From Verrucomicrobia bacterium UBA1629 (GTDB lineage: Bacteria; Verrucomicrobiota; Kiritimatiellia; RFP12; UBA1067), in the NCBI GenBank assembly GCA_002321305.1, contig DCMF01000013.1:1-60092 (forward strand): DNA of 60,092 nucleotides, given 5' to 3'. Within the stretch, counting starts at the first letter, position 1; every line of letters begins with the position of its first letter. The notes beneath the pieces are model-generated. The model did no database searches. It saw nothing but the letters and a program-made list of their open reading frames with translations, and was not told the origin of the DNA. This document shows, one piece after another, positions 41,892 to 51,400 of the stretch. The translations under genes and the position numbers were made by a program.

Positions 41892-43288
41892 GTCAAGAGA
41901 CCATTGCCGCGATTGCGACCGCGCCCGGCCCTGCCGGGGTCGCGGTCGTGCGCGTTTCGGGGCCGGAGGCGTTCGCCGTCGCCGCGCGCCTGACGCGCGA
42001 TCGCTTCGCGCCCCCGTCTGGGGCTTTGCCGCAGGCGCGCGTCTGCGCCCTGTTCCCAACCTCCCCAACCTCCCACCCCCCCCAACCTCCCAAACCCCCA
42101 AACCTCCCAAACCTTCCAAACCTCGACACCGCCGTCGTTCTCGCCTTTCGCGCGCCCCATTCCTACACGGGCGAAGACGTCGTCGAGTTCCAGTGCCACG
42201 GCGGGGCGGTCACGCCGCGCCGCGTGCTGGAGGCCTGCTTCGCCGCCGGGGCGCGGCTCGCGCGGCGCGGCGAGTTCACCGAGCGCGCGTTCCTGAACGG
42301 CAAGCTCGACTACGACCAGGCGGAAAGCGTCCTCGACCTCATCCAGGCGAAGACCGCGCGCGCGGCGGACGCCGCGCTGGACGGACTCGCCGGACGCCGC
42401 GCGCGCACCAACCGAGACCTTTACGACCGTGCGCTCGCCCTGTCGTCCGAACTGGAGCATGCGCTCGACATCGACGAGGGCGAGTTGCCCGACAGCTTCT
42501 TCGCGTCGCTCCGCACGTCGCTCGCCTCGCTCGACGCGGCGCTTGGCGCGGCGGCGGCGCGCATCCGTGCGGGACGCATCCTGCGCGACGGTGCGCGGGT
42601 CGTCCTTGCGGGGCCGCCGAACGCCGGCAAGAGTTCGCTCTTGAACGCGCTGCTGGAGGAGAGCCGCGCGCTCGTGAGCGACGTGCCCGGCACGACGCGC
42701 GATTCGGTCGAGGCGTGGCTGGACTTGGACGGCTGGCCGATCCGGCTCATCGACACGGCGGGTCTGCGCGAGACGGACGACGCGCTCGAGGCCGCCGGCG
42801 TGAAGCGCGCCGAGAATCTGATCGCCGAAGCCGACGTGATAATCGCTCTGGGCGTTCGGCCTTTGTCCGCTGTCGGCTGTCCTTCGTCCCCCTCACCCCT
42901 CACCTCTCACCCCTCACCTCTCAACTCGCCCTCCCTCCTCCCCATCCACGCCAAGTGCGACCTGGGGCGCGGCGAAGGGCTGAACGTCTCGGCGAAGACG
43001 GGCGAGGGGCTGGGCGAACTCAGGCGGGCGATCGTGGACGCGCTCGAACGGCGGGCGGCGTCCGCCGTGCCGGAAGGGGCGTCCGACGCGCCTGACGACC
43101 GGGCGCTGTCGGCCCTGTGCGCGGCGCGCGCGCACCTCGCGCCCCTCGTGTCCGACGCGCCGCTCGACCTTGTTTTGGCGGGGAACGCGGTGCGGACGGT
43201 CGCCGAATCGCTCGGCGCGCTCGTCGGCGCGACCTACTCGTCCGACCTGCTGGACAGCCTCTTCTCGCGCTTCTGCGTCGGCAAGTGA
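41888..43288 (+). CDS. mnmE: tRNA uridine-5-carboxymethylaminomethyl modification GTPase
   Basis: 466 aa. With MnmG it modifies the wobble uridine of tRNA. Landmarks: N-terminus ETIAAIATAPGPAGVAVVRVSG, HSYTGEDVVEFQCHGG, G1 GPPNAGKSSLLNAL, G2/G3 VSDVPGTTRDSVEA and DTAGLRETDD, and the terminal FSRFCVGK with the essential Cys. Two repeat-derived segments lie in frame: residues ~55-80 and ~323-353. The second sits just before G4, which reads HAKCDL instead of N-K-x-D, so nucleotide specificity may be affected. The GTG start overlaps the antiporter stop. Confidence 0.95.
   Translation: MSQETIAAIATAPGPAGVAVVRVSGPEAFAVAARLTRDRFAPPSGALPQARVCALFPTSPTSHPPQPPKPPNLPNLPNLDTAVVLAFRAPHSYTGEDVVEFQCHGGAVTPRRVLEACFAAGARLARRGEFTERAFLNGKLDYDQAESVLDLIQAKTARAADAALDGLAGRRARTNRDLYDRALALSSELEHALDIDEGELPDSFFASLRTSLASLDAALGAAAARIRAGRILRDGARVVLAGPPNAGKSSLLNALLEESRALVSDVPGTTRDSVEAWLDLDGWPIRLIDTAGLRETDDALEAAGVKRAENLIAEADVIIALGVRPLSAVGCPSSPSPLTSHPSPLNSPSLLPIHAKCDLGRGEGLNVSAKTGEGLGELRRAIVDALERRAASAVPEGASDAPDDRALSALCAARAHLAPLVSDAPLDLVLAGNAVRTVAESLGALVGATYSSDLLDSLFSRFCVGK
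42053..42126. repeat. CCCAAACCT nonamer array inside mnmE (insert 1)
   Basis: About eight words such as CCCCAACCT, CCCAAACCT and TCCAAACCT encode a Pro/Ser/Asn/Leu tract (ending PNLPNLPNL) in the N-terminal domain between ARVCALF and DTAVVLAF. Confidence 0.9.
42858..42945. repeat. compound word array inside mnmE (insert 2)
   Basis: It begins with TGTCC-type heptamers (TTTGTCCGCTGTCGGCTGTCC) and continues as CCCCTCACC/TCTCACC words. All are in frame and replace the usual link between G3 and G4 of the GTPase domain. Confidence 0.85.
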
Positions 43289-43303
43289 ATTTCACGTGAC
43301 CGC

Positions 43304-43333
43304 TTGCGGGAATCCATGGGGATGTGGTATAAT
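43304..43333 (+). promoter_or_regulatory. promoter of the pseudopilin operon
   Basis: TTGCGG (43304-43309), an 18-nt spacer, TATAAT (43328-43333), and the ATG at 43343 only 9 nt later. Near-leaderless start of the first pseudopilin gene. Confidence 0.7.
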
Positions 43334-43342
43334 GCCCCAAGA

Positions 43343-44536
43343 ATGAAAAAAGGATTTACACTCGTCGAGCTGCTCATCGTCGTCGTCGTGATCGTCACGC
43401 TGATGACGATTTCATTTCGCATTACGGGAGCGGGGGGCGATGCCGGGGCGCGCAACGCGACTGTCAACCGCATGCAGCGCCTTGAAAACTGCCTCTCCGG
43501 CTACTATGCGGCCTACGGGTGCTACCCGCCCGTCCGCCTGCACGGCAGCCGCGACTACATGATCGACGTCGATGGGCACGGCATCCAGCAGGTCGGCACG
43601 AGGAGCCTGTCGGGGCTGAAGGGCCAAGGCTCGTCTGCGGGCAGCGTGTCGCGGGCGACGGAAATCAGCTGGGAGCGCGTGGAGGCGGCCTGCAAGTCCC
43701 AGCCCATCGGCATGGCCTATCCGTTTACGAAGTCGGGCATTGCGGACTACATCAAGAAGGTTTCGGACATGCTGATCAAGCGGTCGCAGTCAGACGATCC
43801 GAAAGACAAGGAGTTCAAGGAGAACCCGGCGCTGGCCAAGGGCTTCCGCGCGATCACGGACGAAGGCATGCTGTCGTCGAAGCGCGACGACGAGGATTGG
43901 ACGGATGTGCAGATCTTCAAGTTCGGCGTCCTCAGCTATCTGCTGCCGCGTTATCTCATCATGCTCGGCGGCGAGTCGAACATGGATTCGCTCTACGAGA
44001 ACCAGAAGTCGTGGAAGGCCAACAACCGGTATCCCTGCCGCTTCGAGGACGGCGTGGCGTATTCGGATTGGGGTTCCGTAAACGACGACGTGCGGCGCTA
44101 TCGGTGGAAGATCGCCGCCCTGTCGTCGCAGGCCGTCTGCGCGCGCTGGCTGCCGAATCTCGAAAGGTCGCTTCGCATGCAGTATCCGTTCGAGGTCTAC
44201 GGCGTCCAGTTGCAGGACCCTGACAACTCGTTTTCGAACATCTCGGCCAACAATCCGCATCCGGTGCTGTATTCGACCGAGTCGCAGGGCGGCAAGGGCA
44301 GCAACAGCGGCGACCAGTATGTCCTGGACGAGATGACGGTCGTGGACGGCTGGAAGAACGAGTTCTACTACTATTCGCCGCCGCCGCACCAGAGCTACAT
44401 CCTCTGGAGCGCGGGCAAGAACGGAAAGACCTTCCCCCAGTGGGTGTCGGACGAGGAGATCCGCAAGCTCACGACCGCCGACCAGGCGACGGTGATGGAA
44501 TGGAAAGGCGACGATATCGTCAAGATGAGCCATTGA
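43343..44536 (+). CDS. type II secretion pseudopilin-like protein
   Basis: 397 aa. The N-terminus MKKGFTLVELLIVVVVIVTL is a textbook prepilin peptidase site (cleavage after Gly, Glu at mature position 5) followed by the hydrophobic helix. The rest is a large domain without a recognised family, containing YAAYGCYPPVRLHG near the start of the globular part as in GspG-like proteins. It is the first gene of an eight-gene pseudopilin run and is much longer than a typical major pseudopilin. Confidence 0.85.
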   Translation: MKKGFTLVELLIVVVVIVTLMTISFRITGAGGDAGARNATVNRMQRLENCLSGYYAAYGCYPPVRLHGSRDYMIDVDGHGIQQVGTRSLSGLKGQGSSAGSVSRATEISWERVEAACKSQPIGMAYPFTKSGIADYIKKVSDMLIKRSQSDDPKDKEFKENPALAKGFRAITDEGMLSSKRDDEDWTDVQIFKFGVLSYLLPRYLIMLGGESNMDSLYENQKSWKANNRYPCRFEDGVAYSDWGSVNDDVRRYRWKIAALSSQAVCARWLPNLERSLRMQYPFEVYGVQLQDPDNSFSNISANNPHPVLYSTESQGGKGSNSGDQYVLDEMTVVDGWKNEFYYYSPPPHQSYILWSAGKNGKTFPQWVSDEEIRKLTTADQATVMEWKGDDIVKMSH

Positions 44537-44731
44537 GAAATAATCGAATGAACGAATAATCGAATGAACGAATGAACGAATAATCGAATGGTCGAATGGC
44601 CGAATGAACGAATGATCGAATTTTGAAGGAGGTTTAGAATATGAATGATTGCAAGAGACAGGGAAACGAGAGAATGTGTGCGGAAAACCATGATTCGCCG
44701 ATTCGATCATTCGACAACTCGATTATTTCCC
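44535..44731. mobile_element. octamer-array element without internal gene (C1)
   Basis: Ten consecutive octamers of form NNCGAATR (44543-44622), then a strong Shine-Dalgarno sequence (GAAGGAGGT, 44625-44633), the ATG of the next pseudopilin at 44641 and a short unique core. The array then returns in inverted orientation (GATTCGCC, GATTCGAT, CATTCGAC, AACTCGAT from 44692 to 44723), ending TATTTCCC (44724-44731). The ends are mirror images: GAGAAATAATCGAATG on the left and CTCGATTATTTCCC on the right. It has the same architecture as the IVP-carrying unit at 51765-52398, minus the gene. Confidence 0.75.
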
Positions 44732-45345
44732 GCATTTCCCGACCTGGCTTTACCCTCATCGAGATGCTGGTGGTTCTCGGCATCCTCGCGGTGCTGATCG
44801 GCGCCAGCCTGGCGGCGTTCACGTCATCGACGAAAAAGGCCCAGAAGGCGAAGGGCCAGGAGCTCGTGCACAACGTGGCCACCGCCCTTGAGAAGATCTA
44901 TCAGGAGGAAGGGTCGTGGCCTCGCCGGATTCTCACCGGCAGCAACAACGAAAACGGCATTGACGAGAAGATCGCCTATACGATTGCCAAGCACAACGGC
45001 CTCTCGCTTTCGTATGACGATACCAAGAAGGAGACGACGGCCCTCGACCAGTGCGGCGTCGTCTCGCCCTGGGCGCAGGACGTGATTCGCCGCAAGAAGG
45101 GACAGGGCGTGAGCGAGGGAACGAAGGTCCCGTCCGGCGGCACGATCAAGACGCATCGCTTGCGCTACGCCGTCGATACGGACGGGCGCGGCTTCGTGAC
45201 GGCGAACGTCGAGGGCGAGTCCGTCACGATTCGCGGGTCGGTCGCGGTCTGGTGCGCCGGCTACGACGGCAAGTTCGAGAAGTACAAGGACGGCCTCCGC
45301 AAGGACGACATCTACAGCTGGGGCCGGGAACAGGTCAAGGAATAG
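44641..45345 (+). CDS. type II pseudopilin (GspG-like) with repeat-derived leader
   Basis: 234 aa. The prepilin motif is RPGFTLIEMLVVLGILAVLIG, then a GspG-like pattern (TALEKIYQEEGSWP). The leader before the cleavage Gly is about 37 residues, far longer than usual, and is encoded by the inner part and right array of element C1 (SPIRSFDNSIISRI). The element also supplies the Shine-Dalgarno sequence and ATG. If prepilin peptidase accepts the long leader, the mature protein would be normal. Confidence 0.85.
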   Translation: MNDCKRQGNERMCAENHDSPIRSFDNSIISRISRPGFTLIEMLVVLGILAVLIGASLAAFTSSTKKAQKAKGQELVHNVATALEKIYQEEGSWPRRILTGSNNENGIDEKIAYTIAKHNGLSLSYDDTKKETTALDQCGVVSPWAQDVIRRKKGQGVSEGTKVPSGGTIKTHRLRYAVDTDGRGFVTANVEGESVTIRGSVAVWCAGYDGKFEKYKDGLRKDDIYSWGREQVKE

Positions 45346-45358
45346 TCAAGGAGACGAA

Positions 45359-45991
45359 ATGATGAAGAAGGGTTTTACGATTGTCGAGCTTCTGGTCGTC
45401 GTGGCCATCATCGGCATCCTGCTGGGCATCGTCTCGACGGCGACGGTCGGCTCCATCCGCAACGGCCGCGCCAAGCGCGCGTCCGCAATGGCCAGCGTTC
45501 TCAGCCAGGCGATCTCGTCCTACTATGCGCAGAAGGGCGAATGGCCGTCGGCGATCGAGGCCCATGCGCAGAACATGGGCGAGAAGGAGACGGTCACGCT
45601 GACGGCCAGCGAAGCCGACAGCGTGTTCCGCGAGATCGTCAAGAAGTCGGTCGGCTCCGGCGCGACGATGCAGCTCGTGGACGCGCAGGCGCTGTTCGTC
45701 GCGGAGGCGAGCAAGGTGAAGAACAACAACGAGGGCTGCTACGACAACCACGACGACAAGACGTATGACTCCTACTGCGGCGACAAGCACTGCATCAACG
45801 GGCAGGACTTCGCGTCGGCGACGCGGGCGGGGGCGAAGAACCGCCTCTCGGTCAACGACATGGCGTTCGGCTATCAGGGCACGCGGGCCGGCAAGTTCTG
45901 CCGGTTCTGGATCACCTACAACGGACGCACCGATTCCGTGAGCGTGTCGCGGCAGAATCCGGGCAAGCAGTATCCCGAAGACTGGGAATGA
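45359..45991 (+). CDS. type II pseudopilin
   Basis: 210 aa. MMKKGFTIVELLVVVAIIGILLGIV gives the cleavage site, Glu5 and hydrophobic helix; SQAISSYYAQKGEWPSAIE fits the GspG-like start of the globular domain. The second half has several cysteines (CYDNHDDKTYDSYCGDKHC), which may form disulfides. It follows the previous gene by 13 nt with AAGGAGA. Confidence 0.87.
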   Translation: MMKKGFTIVELLVVVAIIGILLGIVSTATVGSIRNGRAKRASAMASVLSQAISSYYAQKGEWPSAIEAHAQNMGEKETVTLTASEADSVFREIVKKSVGSGATMQLVDAQALFVAEASKVKNNNEGCYDNHDDKTYDSYCGDKHCINGQDFASATRAGAKNRLSVNDMAFGYQGTRAGKFCRFWITYNGRTDSVSVSRQNPGKQYPEDWE

Positions 45992-45994
45992 GCG

Positions 45995-46906
45995 ATGAGA
46001 AAAGCCTTCACACTGATGGAGCTGATGGTCGTCGTGGGGATCATGTCGTTCCTCGGCGTCGCGGCGGTCGGCGGCTATAACGCGCTGCAGCGCGGCATGT
46101 CGGAGCGCGGCGCGACGGCGGTCGTGACGTCCCTTCTCCAGGCGGCAAAGGAACGGGCGATGATCGACCGCTCGCCGACCGTGGTCTATTGCTACAACCG
46201 GCTCGTGCGCGCGGCGACGGACGACGAGAACGCCATCGTCGTCGGCGAGGCGGTCGCGGTGCGCCGCGCGGGGCGCGTGACGTGGGCGCAGGGCGACCTC
46301 ATCGCCGACGAGTTCGCCGACCTCGCCAACAGCTACGACGTGGTGACGGACGAGAACGAGGCCAAGGAGGGCAAGGGCATGAAGCTCTGGCGCTTTGACG
46401 ACAACCAGATCAGCGACATGCGGTATTCGGTCGTCGCCGATGCAGTCATGATGCTTGACGTCAACGGCACGACGTATCGCGGGTGGGCCAACAATGCGGA
46501 CGAGTCGAGCCAGACGGCTTCCGGCCAGACCATCTCAGGCCCGGAGGATATGCAGGACTTCAAGTTCGCGCGATCCGCGTCCGGGGAGGGCGAGCTGAAC
46601 ATTCGGGCCTATGCGTTCGTCAACAAGGGCACGAGCGCGCATGAACCGTCTTCGTGGACGGTCGGCGACGGCTACGGCTTCGAGTTCGCGAACGTCTCGC
46701 TGCCGAACGACTTCACGTTCGGCGGCGGGAACGTGCCGAGCCAAGTCGGCGACGTCAGCTTCGTCAAGGCGCTTTATTTCGATCCGGATTCGCCGAACAG
46801 CGACGAAGCGATCGACGTGTATTTCTGCCGCCCGGATTCCGGTGGCAACCCCAAGCCTGACCACAAGGCCGGCACGGCGACGAGCAAGGAGGATGCGACG
46901 ATATGA
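45995..46906 (+). CDS. minor pseudopilin (GspH-like)
   Basis: 303 aa. MRKAFTLMELMVVVGIMSFLGVA has Ala rather than Gly at the cleavage position, which prepilin peptidases can accept, and Glu at mature +5. VTSLLQAAKERAMIDRSPTVVYCY resembles the GspH/FimT beginning. It overlaps the next gene by ATGA, typical for pseudopilins that assemble as a tip complex. Confidence 0.8.
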   Translation: MRKAFTLMELMVVVGIMSFLGVAAVGGYNALQRGMSERGATAVVTSLLQAAKERAMIDRSPTVVYCYNRLVRAATDDENAIVVGEAVAVRRAGRVTWAQGDLIADEFADLANSYDVVTDENEAKEGKGMKLWRFDDNQISDMRYSVVADAVMMLDVNGTTYRGWANNADESSQTASGQTISGPEDMQDFKFARSASGEGELNIRAYAFVNKGTSAHEPSSWTVGDGYGFEFANVSLPNDFTFGGGNVPSQVGDVSFVKALYFDPDSPNSDEAIDVYFCRPDSGGNPKPDHKAGTATSKEDATI

Positions 46907-47493
46907 CGGCTGTGAGAAAGGGCTTTACGCTCATCGAGGTCAACCTCGCCATCTTCATCATGGCGACGGGTGTCCTCGCGATGGTGTCCCTCTATTCGCT
47001 TGGCATGCGCGAAAGCCGCCAGTCGACGGAGGACGTGGCCGTCGCCGGCTATGCGGATGCGGTCTTCGCGCCGCTTGTCGCGAAGCTGTCGGCGACCAAC
47101 CTGACGTGGCAGGGCTGGACGTCGATCGGCAGCGAACCGCAGGGCGAAGGTTCCAAGGTCTGCGACGGCATCACGCAAAGCGGCAAGGGCTGGGCGGATT
47201 ACGTCCAGAAGGTCGGTTCCGACGCCTCCGGGCTTTACCGTGTCGATTCCGGCTGCACGGCGAAGGCCAAGCAGGCGTTTCAGGAAATTGCCGGGGCCCA
47301 GATGGACGGCAGCCCGAGCCTGTCGATCACGTGGCCGTCGGCCTTGCCGAGCGAGTATTTCTACGGACTGGTGGCGACGCGCAAGGGGGCGACCATTTCG
47401 CTCGCGTTCCGGGCTTCGCGTCGGCGGGACGCCCTGATGAGCCAGCCCGTCTACTACACGGAGGTCCGCTATCAGGGGAGGGATGACAAGTGA
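46903..47493 (+). CDS. minor pseudopilin (GspI-like)
   Basis: 196 aa. The motif RKGFTLIEVNLAIFIMATGVLAMVSLYSLGM, with the I/V-E-V-x-x-A-x-x-I pattern after the cleavage site, resembles GspI/PilV-type minor pseudopilins. It overlaps both neighbours by 4 nt. Confidence 0.82.
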   Translation: MTAVRKGFTLIEVNLAIFIMATGVLAMVSLYSLGMRESRQSTEDVAVAGYADAVFAPLVAKLSATNLTWQGWTSIGSEPQGEGSKVCDGITQSGKGWADYVQKVGSDASGLYRVDSGCTAKAKQAFQEIAGAQMDGSPSLSITWPSALPSEYFYGLVATRKGATISLAFRASRRRDALMSQPVYYTEVRYQGRDDK

Positions 47494-48002
47494 AACGCGG
47501 CTTTACCATACTTGAGCTTCTCGTGGCGTCGCTGCTCCTGTCAATGCTCGTGACGATCCTGACGATGCTCTTCAACCAGTCGTCCGTCGCCTGGACGTCG
47601 GGGCTGGCGAGCGTCTCGGACCTGAGCGAGGAGCGGATGTCGCTCGGCACCTACCATGACGTGGAGGACGACCTTCTGCCCGGCATCACCCAGAAGAACG
47701 CGCACGGCGGCAGTTCGGACAACCGCGATCTTCAGTACCGCACGGTCTCGATCTGGCAGAAAGGCTCGGTCAACACGCTGCGCCAGAACAAGCGCGCGTT
47801 CGACACCGTGAACTGGGGTCAGGCGTCCACGAAGGTGACGGACATCAAGAGCGCGATGAACGGCACGGCGCAGACATCGGGGGCGAGCGCGCGCCATCCG
47901 AACCGCGAAGGCGGGGTCGTGGTCGGCGTGTGGAGCGCCGGCCCGGACCGGAAGTGGGGCACGTCGGATGACGTCAACACGTTCCCGGAGGAGGTGAACT
48001 GA
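47490..48002 (+). CDS. minor pseudopilin (GspJ-like)
   Basis: 170 aa. MKRGFTILELLVASLLLSMLVTILTMLF is the class III signal and helix; FTxLELLVA-x-x-LLS is typical of GspJ/PilW-type proteins. It overlaps GspI-like by 4 nt and the next gene by 1 nt. Confidence 0.82.
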   Translation: MKRGFTILELLVASLLLSMLVTILTMLFNQSSVAWTSGLASVSDLSEERMSLGTYHDVEDDLLPGITQKNAHGGSSDNRDLQYRTVSIWQKGSVNTLRQNKRAFDTVNWGQASTKVTDIKSAMNGTAQTSGASARHPNREGGVVVGVWSAGPDRKWGTSDDVNTFPEEVN

Positions 48003-48460
48003 TGAGGCGGGCGTTTACCCTGTTGGAGCTTCTTGTCGTGATCGCGATGATCGCGGTTCTCGTCGGTGCGGTTGGGTCGAGCATGGGCCAGGCGCGGCGG
48101 CGCGCGAAGATCGCCAAGGCGACGCAGGACGCGAAGGAGATCACGAACGCGATTCTCGGCTTCCGCAACTATGCCAAGAACCGTTCGCTGGTGGACTATG
48201 ACACCGGCGGCTGGAAAGACGCGACCGAGGGCAACCTCGGCCTGATTCTCGGCAACGAGAAGTCCGAAAGCGGCGATGACGTGCCAGTCCTCTACAATGC
48301 CCAGCTGCGCGGCGGAAAGGTCGTCGATCCGTGGGGACAGACGTACAGGTTTTGCATCCGCAAGTTGAATGGCGAGAGCGAGACGTCGGGATCGACCACG
48401 TTCACGCGCGCCCCCAACCTGCCCAACTTCTACCGGCTGACGGACGAGGAGCGTCAATGA
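48002..48460 (+). CDS. type II pseudopilin (GspG-like)
   Basis: 152 aa. MRRAFTLLELLVVIAMIAVLVGAV (Ala at the cleavage position), then AKIAKATQDAKEITNAILGF and VVDPWGQTYRFCI, close to the D-P-W-G-x-x-Y of GspG major pseudopilins. This makes it the best candidate for the main pseudopilus subunit. It overlaps the following gene by 4 nt. Confidence 0.85.
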   Translation: MRRAFTLLELLVVIAMIAVLVGAVGSSMGQARRRAKIAKATQDAKEITNAILGFRNYAKNRSLVDYDTGGWKDATEGNLGLILGNEKSESGDDVPVLYNAQLRGGKVVDPWGQTYRFCIRKLNGESETSGSTTFTRAPNLPNFYRLTDEERQ

Positions 48461-51400
48461 GAAAAGGTTCTGCACTGCTGATCGTGCTTGGTCTTCTGTC
48501 GTTCATGGTGGTTTCCGCCGTGAGTTTCTCGATTTACATGCGCCAGAGCCGACTGCCGTCGAGCTACCTTCGGCGCAACATCGCGGCGCGCTATCTCGTG
48601 CGCGCCGCGCTCGCGCGGGCGATCGACGAGCTGGACGGGGCCTACAACGACGACGAGAACTGGGGCAAGTACGAGATGTCCGAGACGGATGTCCGCAAGG
48701 GCTTCTACGGCATCTACGACGATCCGTATCCGGGCTGTGGCTACAAGCGCGACCCCCAAGCCAACACGGACGGCGACTTCTGGTTCCGCCGCGTGTTCAT
48801 GCCGTTCGGCCCGACGAAGTATGCCGAGGCGACGGTGCCGACGCTGACGCTGGAGGCGCTCGCCTACCTGCCGCCCGCGCTCATCGACGACGTCCGCAAG
48901 TTCTCCCGCTACACGCGCACGGCGGCCTGGCGTTCGCTGCCCTACGAGGCGGGGCGCTATGCCTACACGGCGGTCAACGTCTCCGACCTCTTCGACGTGA
49001 ACCGCCTGCGCGCGGACGCTCCGCGCGACTCCGGCCCAAACCGCATCACGCTTGCGCCGCTCTGTTCGCAGACGGCGGGCGACCCGTTCGACATCAACAC
49101 GGACATGGCGACGACGCTCGACACGCTTCAGCAGAAGTGGTCGTCAAGCGGCTACGACACGCCGTTCGTGTCGCTGGCCGACTTCAACCTGCTCGCGGGA
49201 ACGTCGGGCTTCACGCCGTTCATGAACTACATCGGCAAGACCTCGACGAAGCTGCTGAAGAACGGCGATGCCAACGCCGCGAACGCGCTGTTCATCACGG
49301 ACACGTGGTTTCCGGCCGCGACGTCTGTCGCATCCACGTCAGGCTCGTCAGGTTCGTCCGGCTCGTCGTCGGCGTCCGTCACCTACGACCTCGCCGGCGC
49401 GCACCAGCCGTTCATGAACTTCGACGCGAAGGATTGGCCGTCGGTTCTGGCGAGCCGCAATTCGCAGGATAGCGTCAGCGACATCTTCGAGAAGAACCTG
49501 GGCCTGGGTCAGGTCGCGCTTTACGACTACCTTGACAGCGACCAGCAGCCGACCTCGCTCGCCCTGCCGACGGTGGAGGCCGTGCCGATGGTCACGGGCG
49601 TCAGCTGTCCGGCCATGCTCCAACCCGAAATCGAATCGCGCCCAGAGGGCGAGGTCGTGTTTGAGGTGGAGAAGAAACCGTCCGAAATCGATCCGAGCAA
49701 CCCGGAGGACAAGACGTGGAAGATCAAGCGCTCCTGGTCGAAGCTGACGTTTACGGGCTTTGGCAACCGTGTGCTGACGCAGGTGCTGATGACGTATCCC
49801 TTCAAGCGCATGGAGACGACGGGCCGCATCGGCTCGAATTTCAAGTTGCGCGGTGTCTTGCGCGTCTTCGCCGCGCCGGCGAACATGGGCTGCCGTCCGC
49901 TTGACAGCAACGGCAACCTCTACCCGTCCCAGCAGGCTCCGAACGCCTGGCAGGGCAAGAGCGCCCGGAATGGCGTGGCCTCGTTCTTCAGCGAAGAGGC
50001 GTCATTGGACGCCCTCAACAAGGATGTCACGAAGACGGACGACGCAATTGACGATTCCGTCAGCCTGAAGTTCAACTGCAGGGACATTGACATGCCGATC
50101 ATGTATGTCGTGACGGAGACTTGTGAGAACGGCAGCGGGCCGACGGCGGACGGTTTCGTGAACAACAAGAAGTTTCTTTCTCTCGATGGTCTAGGTTTGA
50201 GCGATTCGACGTTCCGTCCGCTGACGGCCGACGGCGAGGTTGATGCCTCCTGGGAGAACTTGAGAAAAGCCGCCCAGGCCGCCCACAAGTTCGAGGAGAA
50301 ACAGCTGAACGTCGTCACGGATTCATTTGCAGGTTTCACGGGCACGTATAAGCTCTATGCGGCTGTTTGGCTGCAGGTCATGGATGGAAATGGGAACGTC
50401 GTGGACATGGCGCCGGCTTCGTACAAGGACGACATGGAGTTTCTGAATGCAAGCGGATCGGTGCCGCAGGGCGTCATGGCGCGCAAGTGCGGCGACGGGA
50501 CGCCGCTGCTCAGCTTCTGCGCCGACTACGCCGTCACTTTCACGGAGAAGATTGCCGACGACTTGAAGGACTCGGCGTCTTACGGCCAGTGGAAGACGCT
50601 GTACGCAGTCGATCCTCGCTACAACTTCGCGCCGGAGGACTGGTTCGCGAAGAACGGCAATACGGCGGTGTCGAAGAGCGAATGGACGGGGGAGATTCTC
50701 CCGCTGCTCGGGCAGGACGGGCGTGACCGCGACATCTTCATGTTCGTCTCCGACCAGGAGTATCTGCAGTCGATCGGCGAGCTCCAGTTCCTGCCGGTCA
50801 TGGGCCTGATGAACGGGAACGAAAACTTTTTGAGCGGCGACTATTCGCCGGATTTCAACGGAAGCAGCTTTGCGAGCAGGACGAGCGCGAGCGGCGGCAG
50901 CTTTGCCAACGGTGGCCGCTTCTGGCGCACGTACACGGCCTATGACAACGGGGACGGCACGGATCCGATCTACGCCCTGCCATATGGCGGGAATGAGATT
51001 CGCTTCCAGGCGGGCGTCGGCGACTTCAAGGTGAACCCGTATTCGGATGACGATCGCGTCCTTTCCGCCGCGCTTGTGGGAACGCCGTTCGACTACTACG
51101 TGGCCTCGACGAACAACAACCAGCGGCAGGTCGGCGGAAAGAAAAACACGTTCATCGACACCTTGGACTTGGACAAGAGCCTCAGCCAGTGCTCGTTCGG
51201 CGAGGCGCCGCTCGCGAAAATGTCGGCGGACGACCTCCTGTCGATCATGGACAATTTCCGATCCGTCTTTGGCGAGCGGGCGAAGAGTTCGGACGCCGCC
51301 GTCGTCGCCGACTGGATGGGCGGCTTCGACAAGATGGAATGGCAGCGGCTGGAAACGACCCAGAGGAACGATGACAACAAGGCGTTCATGGGCATCGATA

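Noticed and set aside
39576..42119. Long minus-strand open frame opposite the antiporter
   Set aside because: Low-complexity Arg/Asp/His-rich translation with no domain; the plus strand holds a clear antiporter-EIIA protein.
44543..44622. CRISPR-like array
   Set aside because: The repeat unit is only 8 bp with a 2-bp variable part, with no spacers of 25-40 bp and no cas genes in the window.
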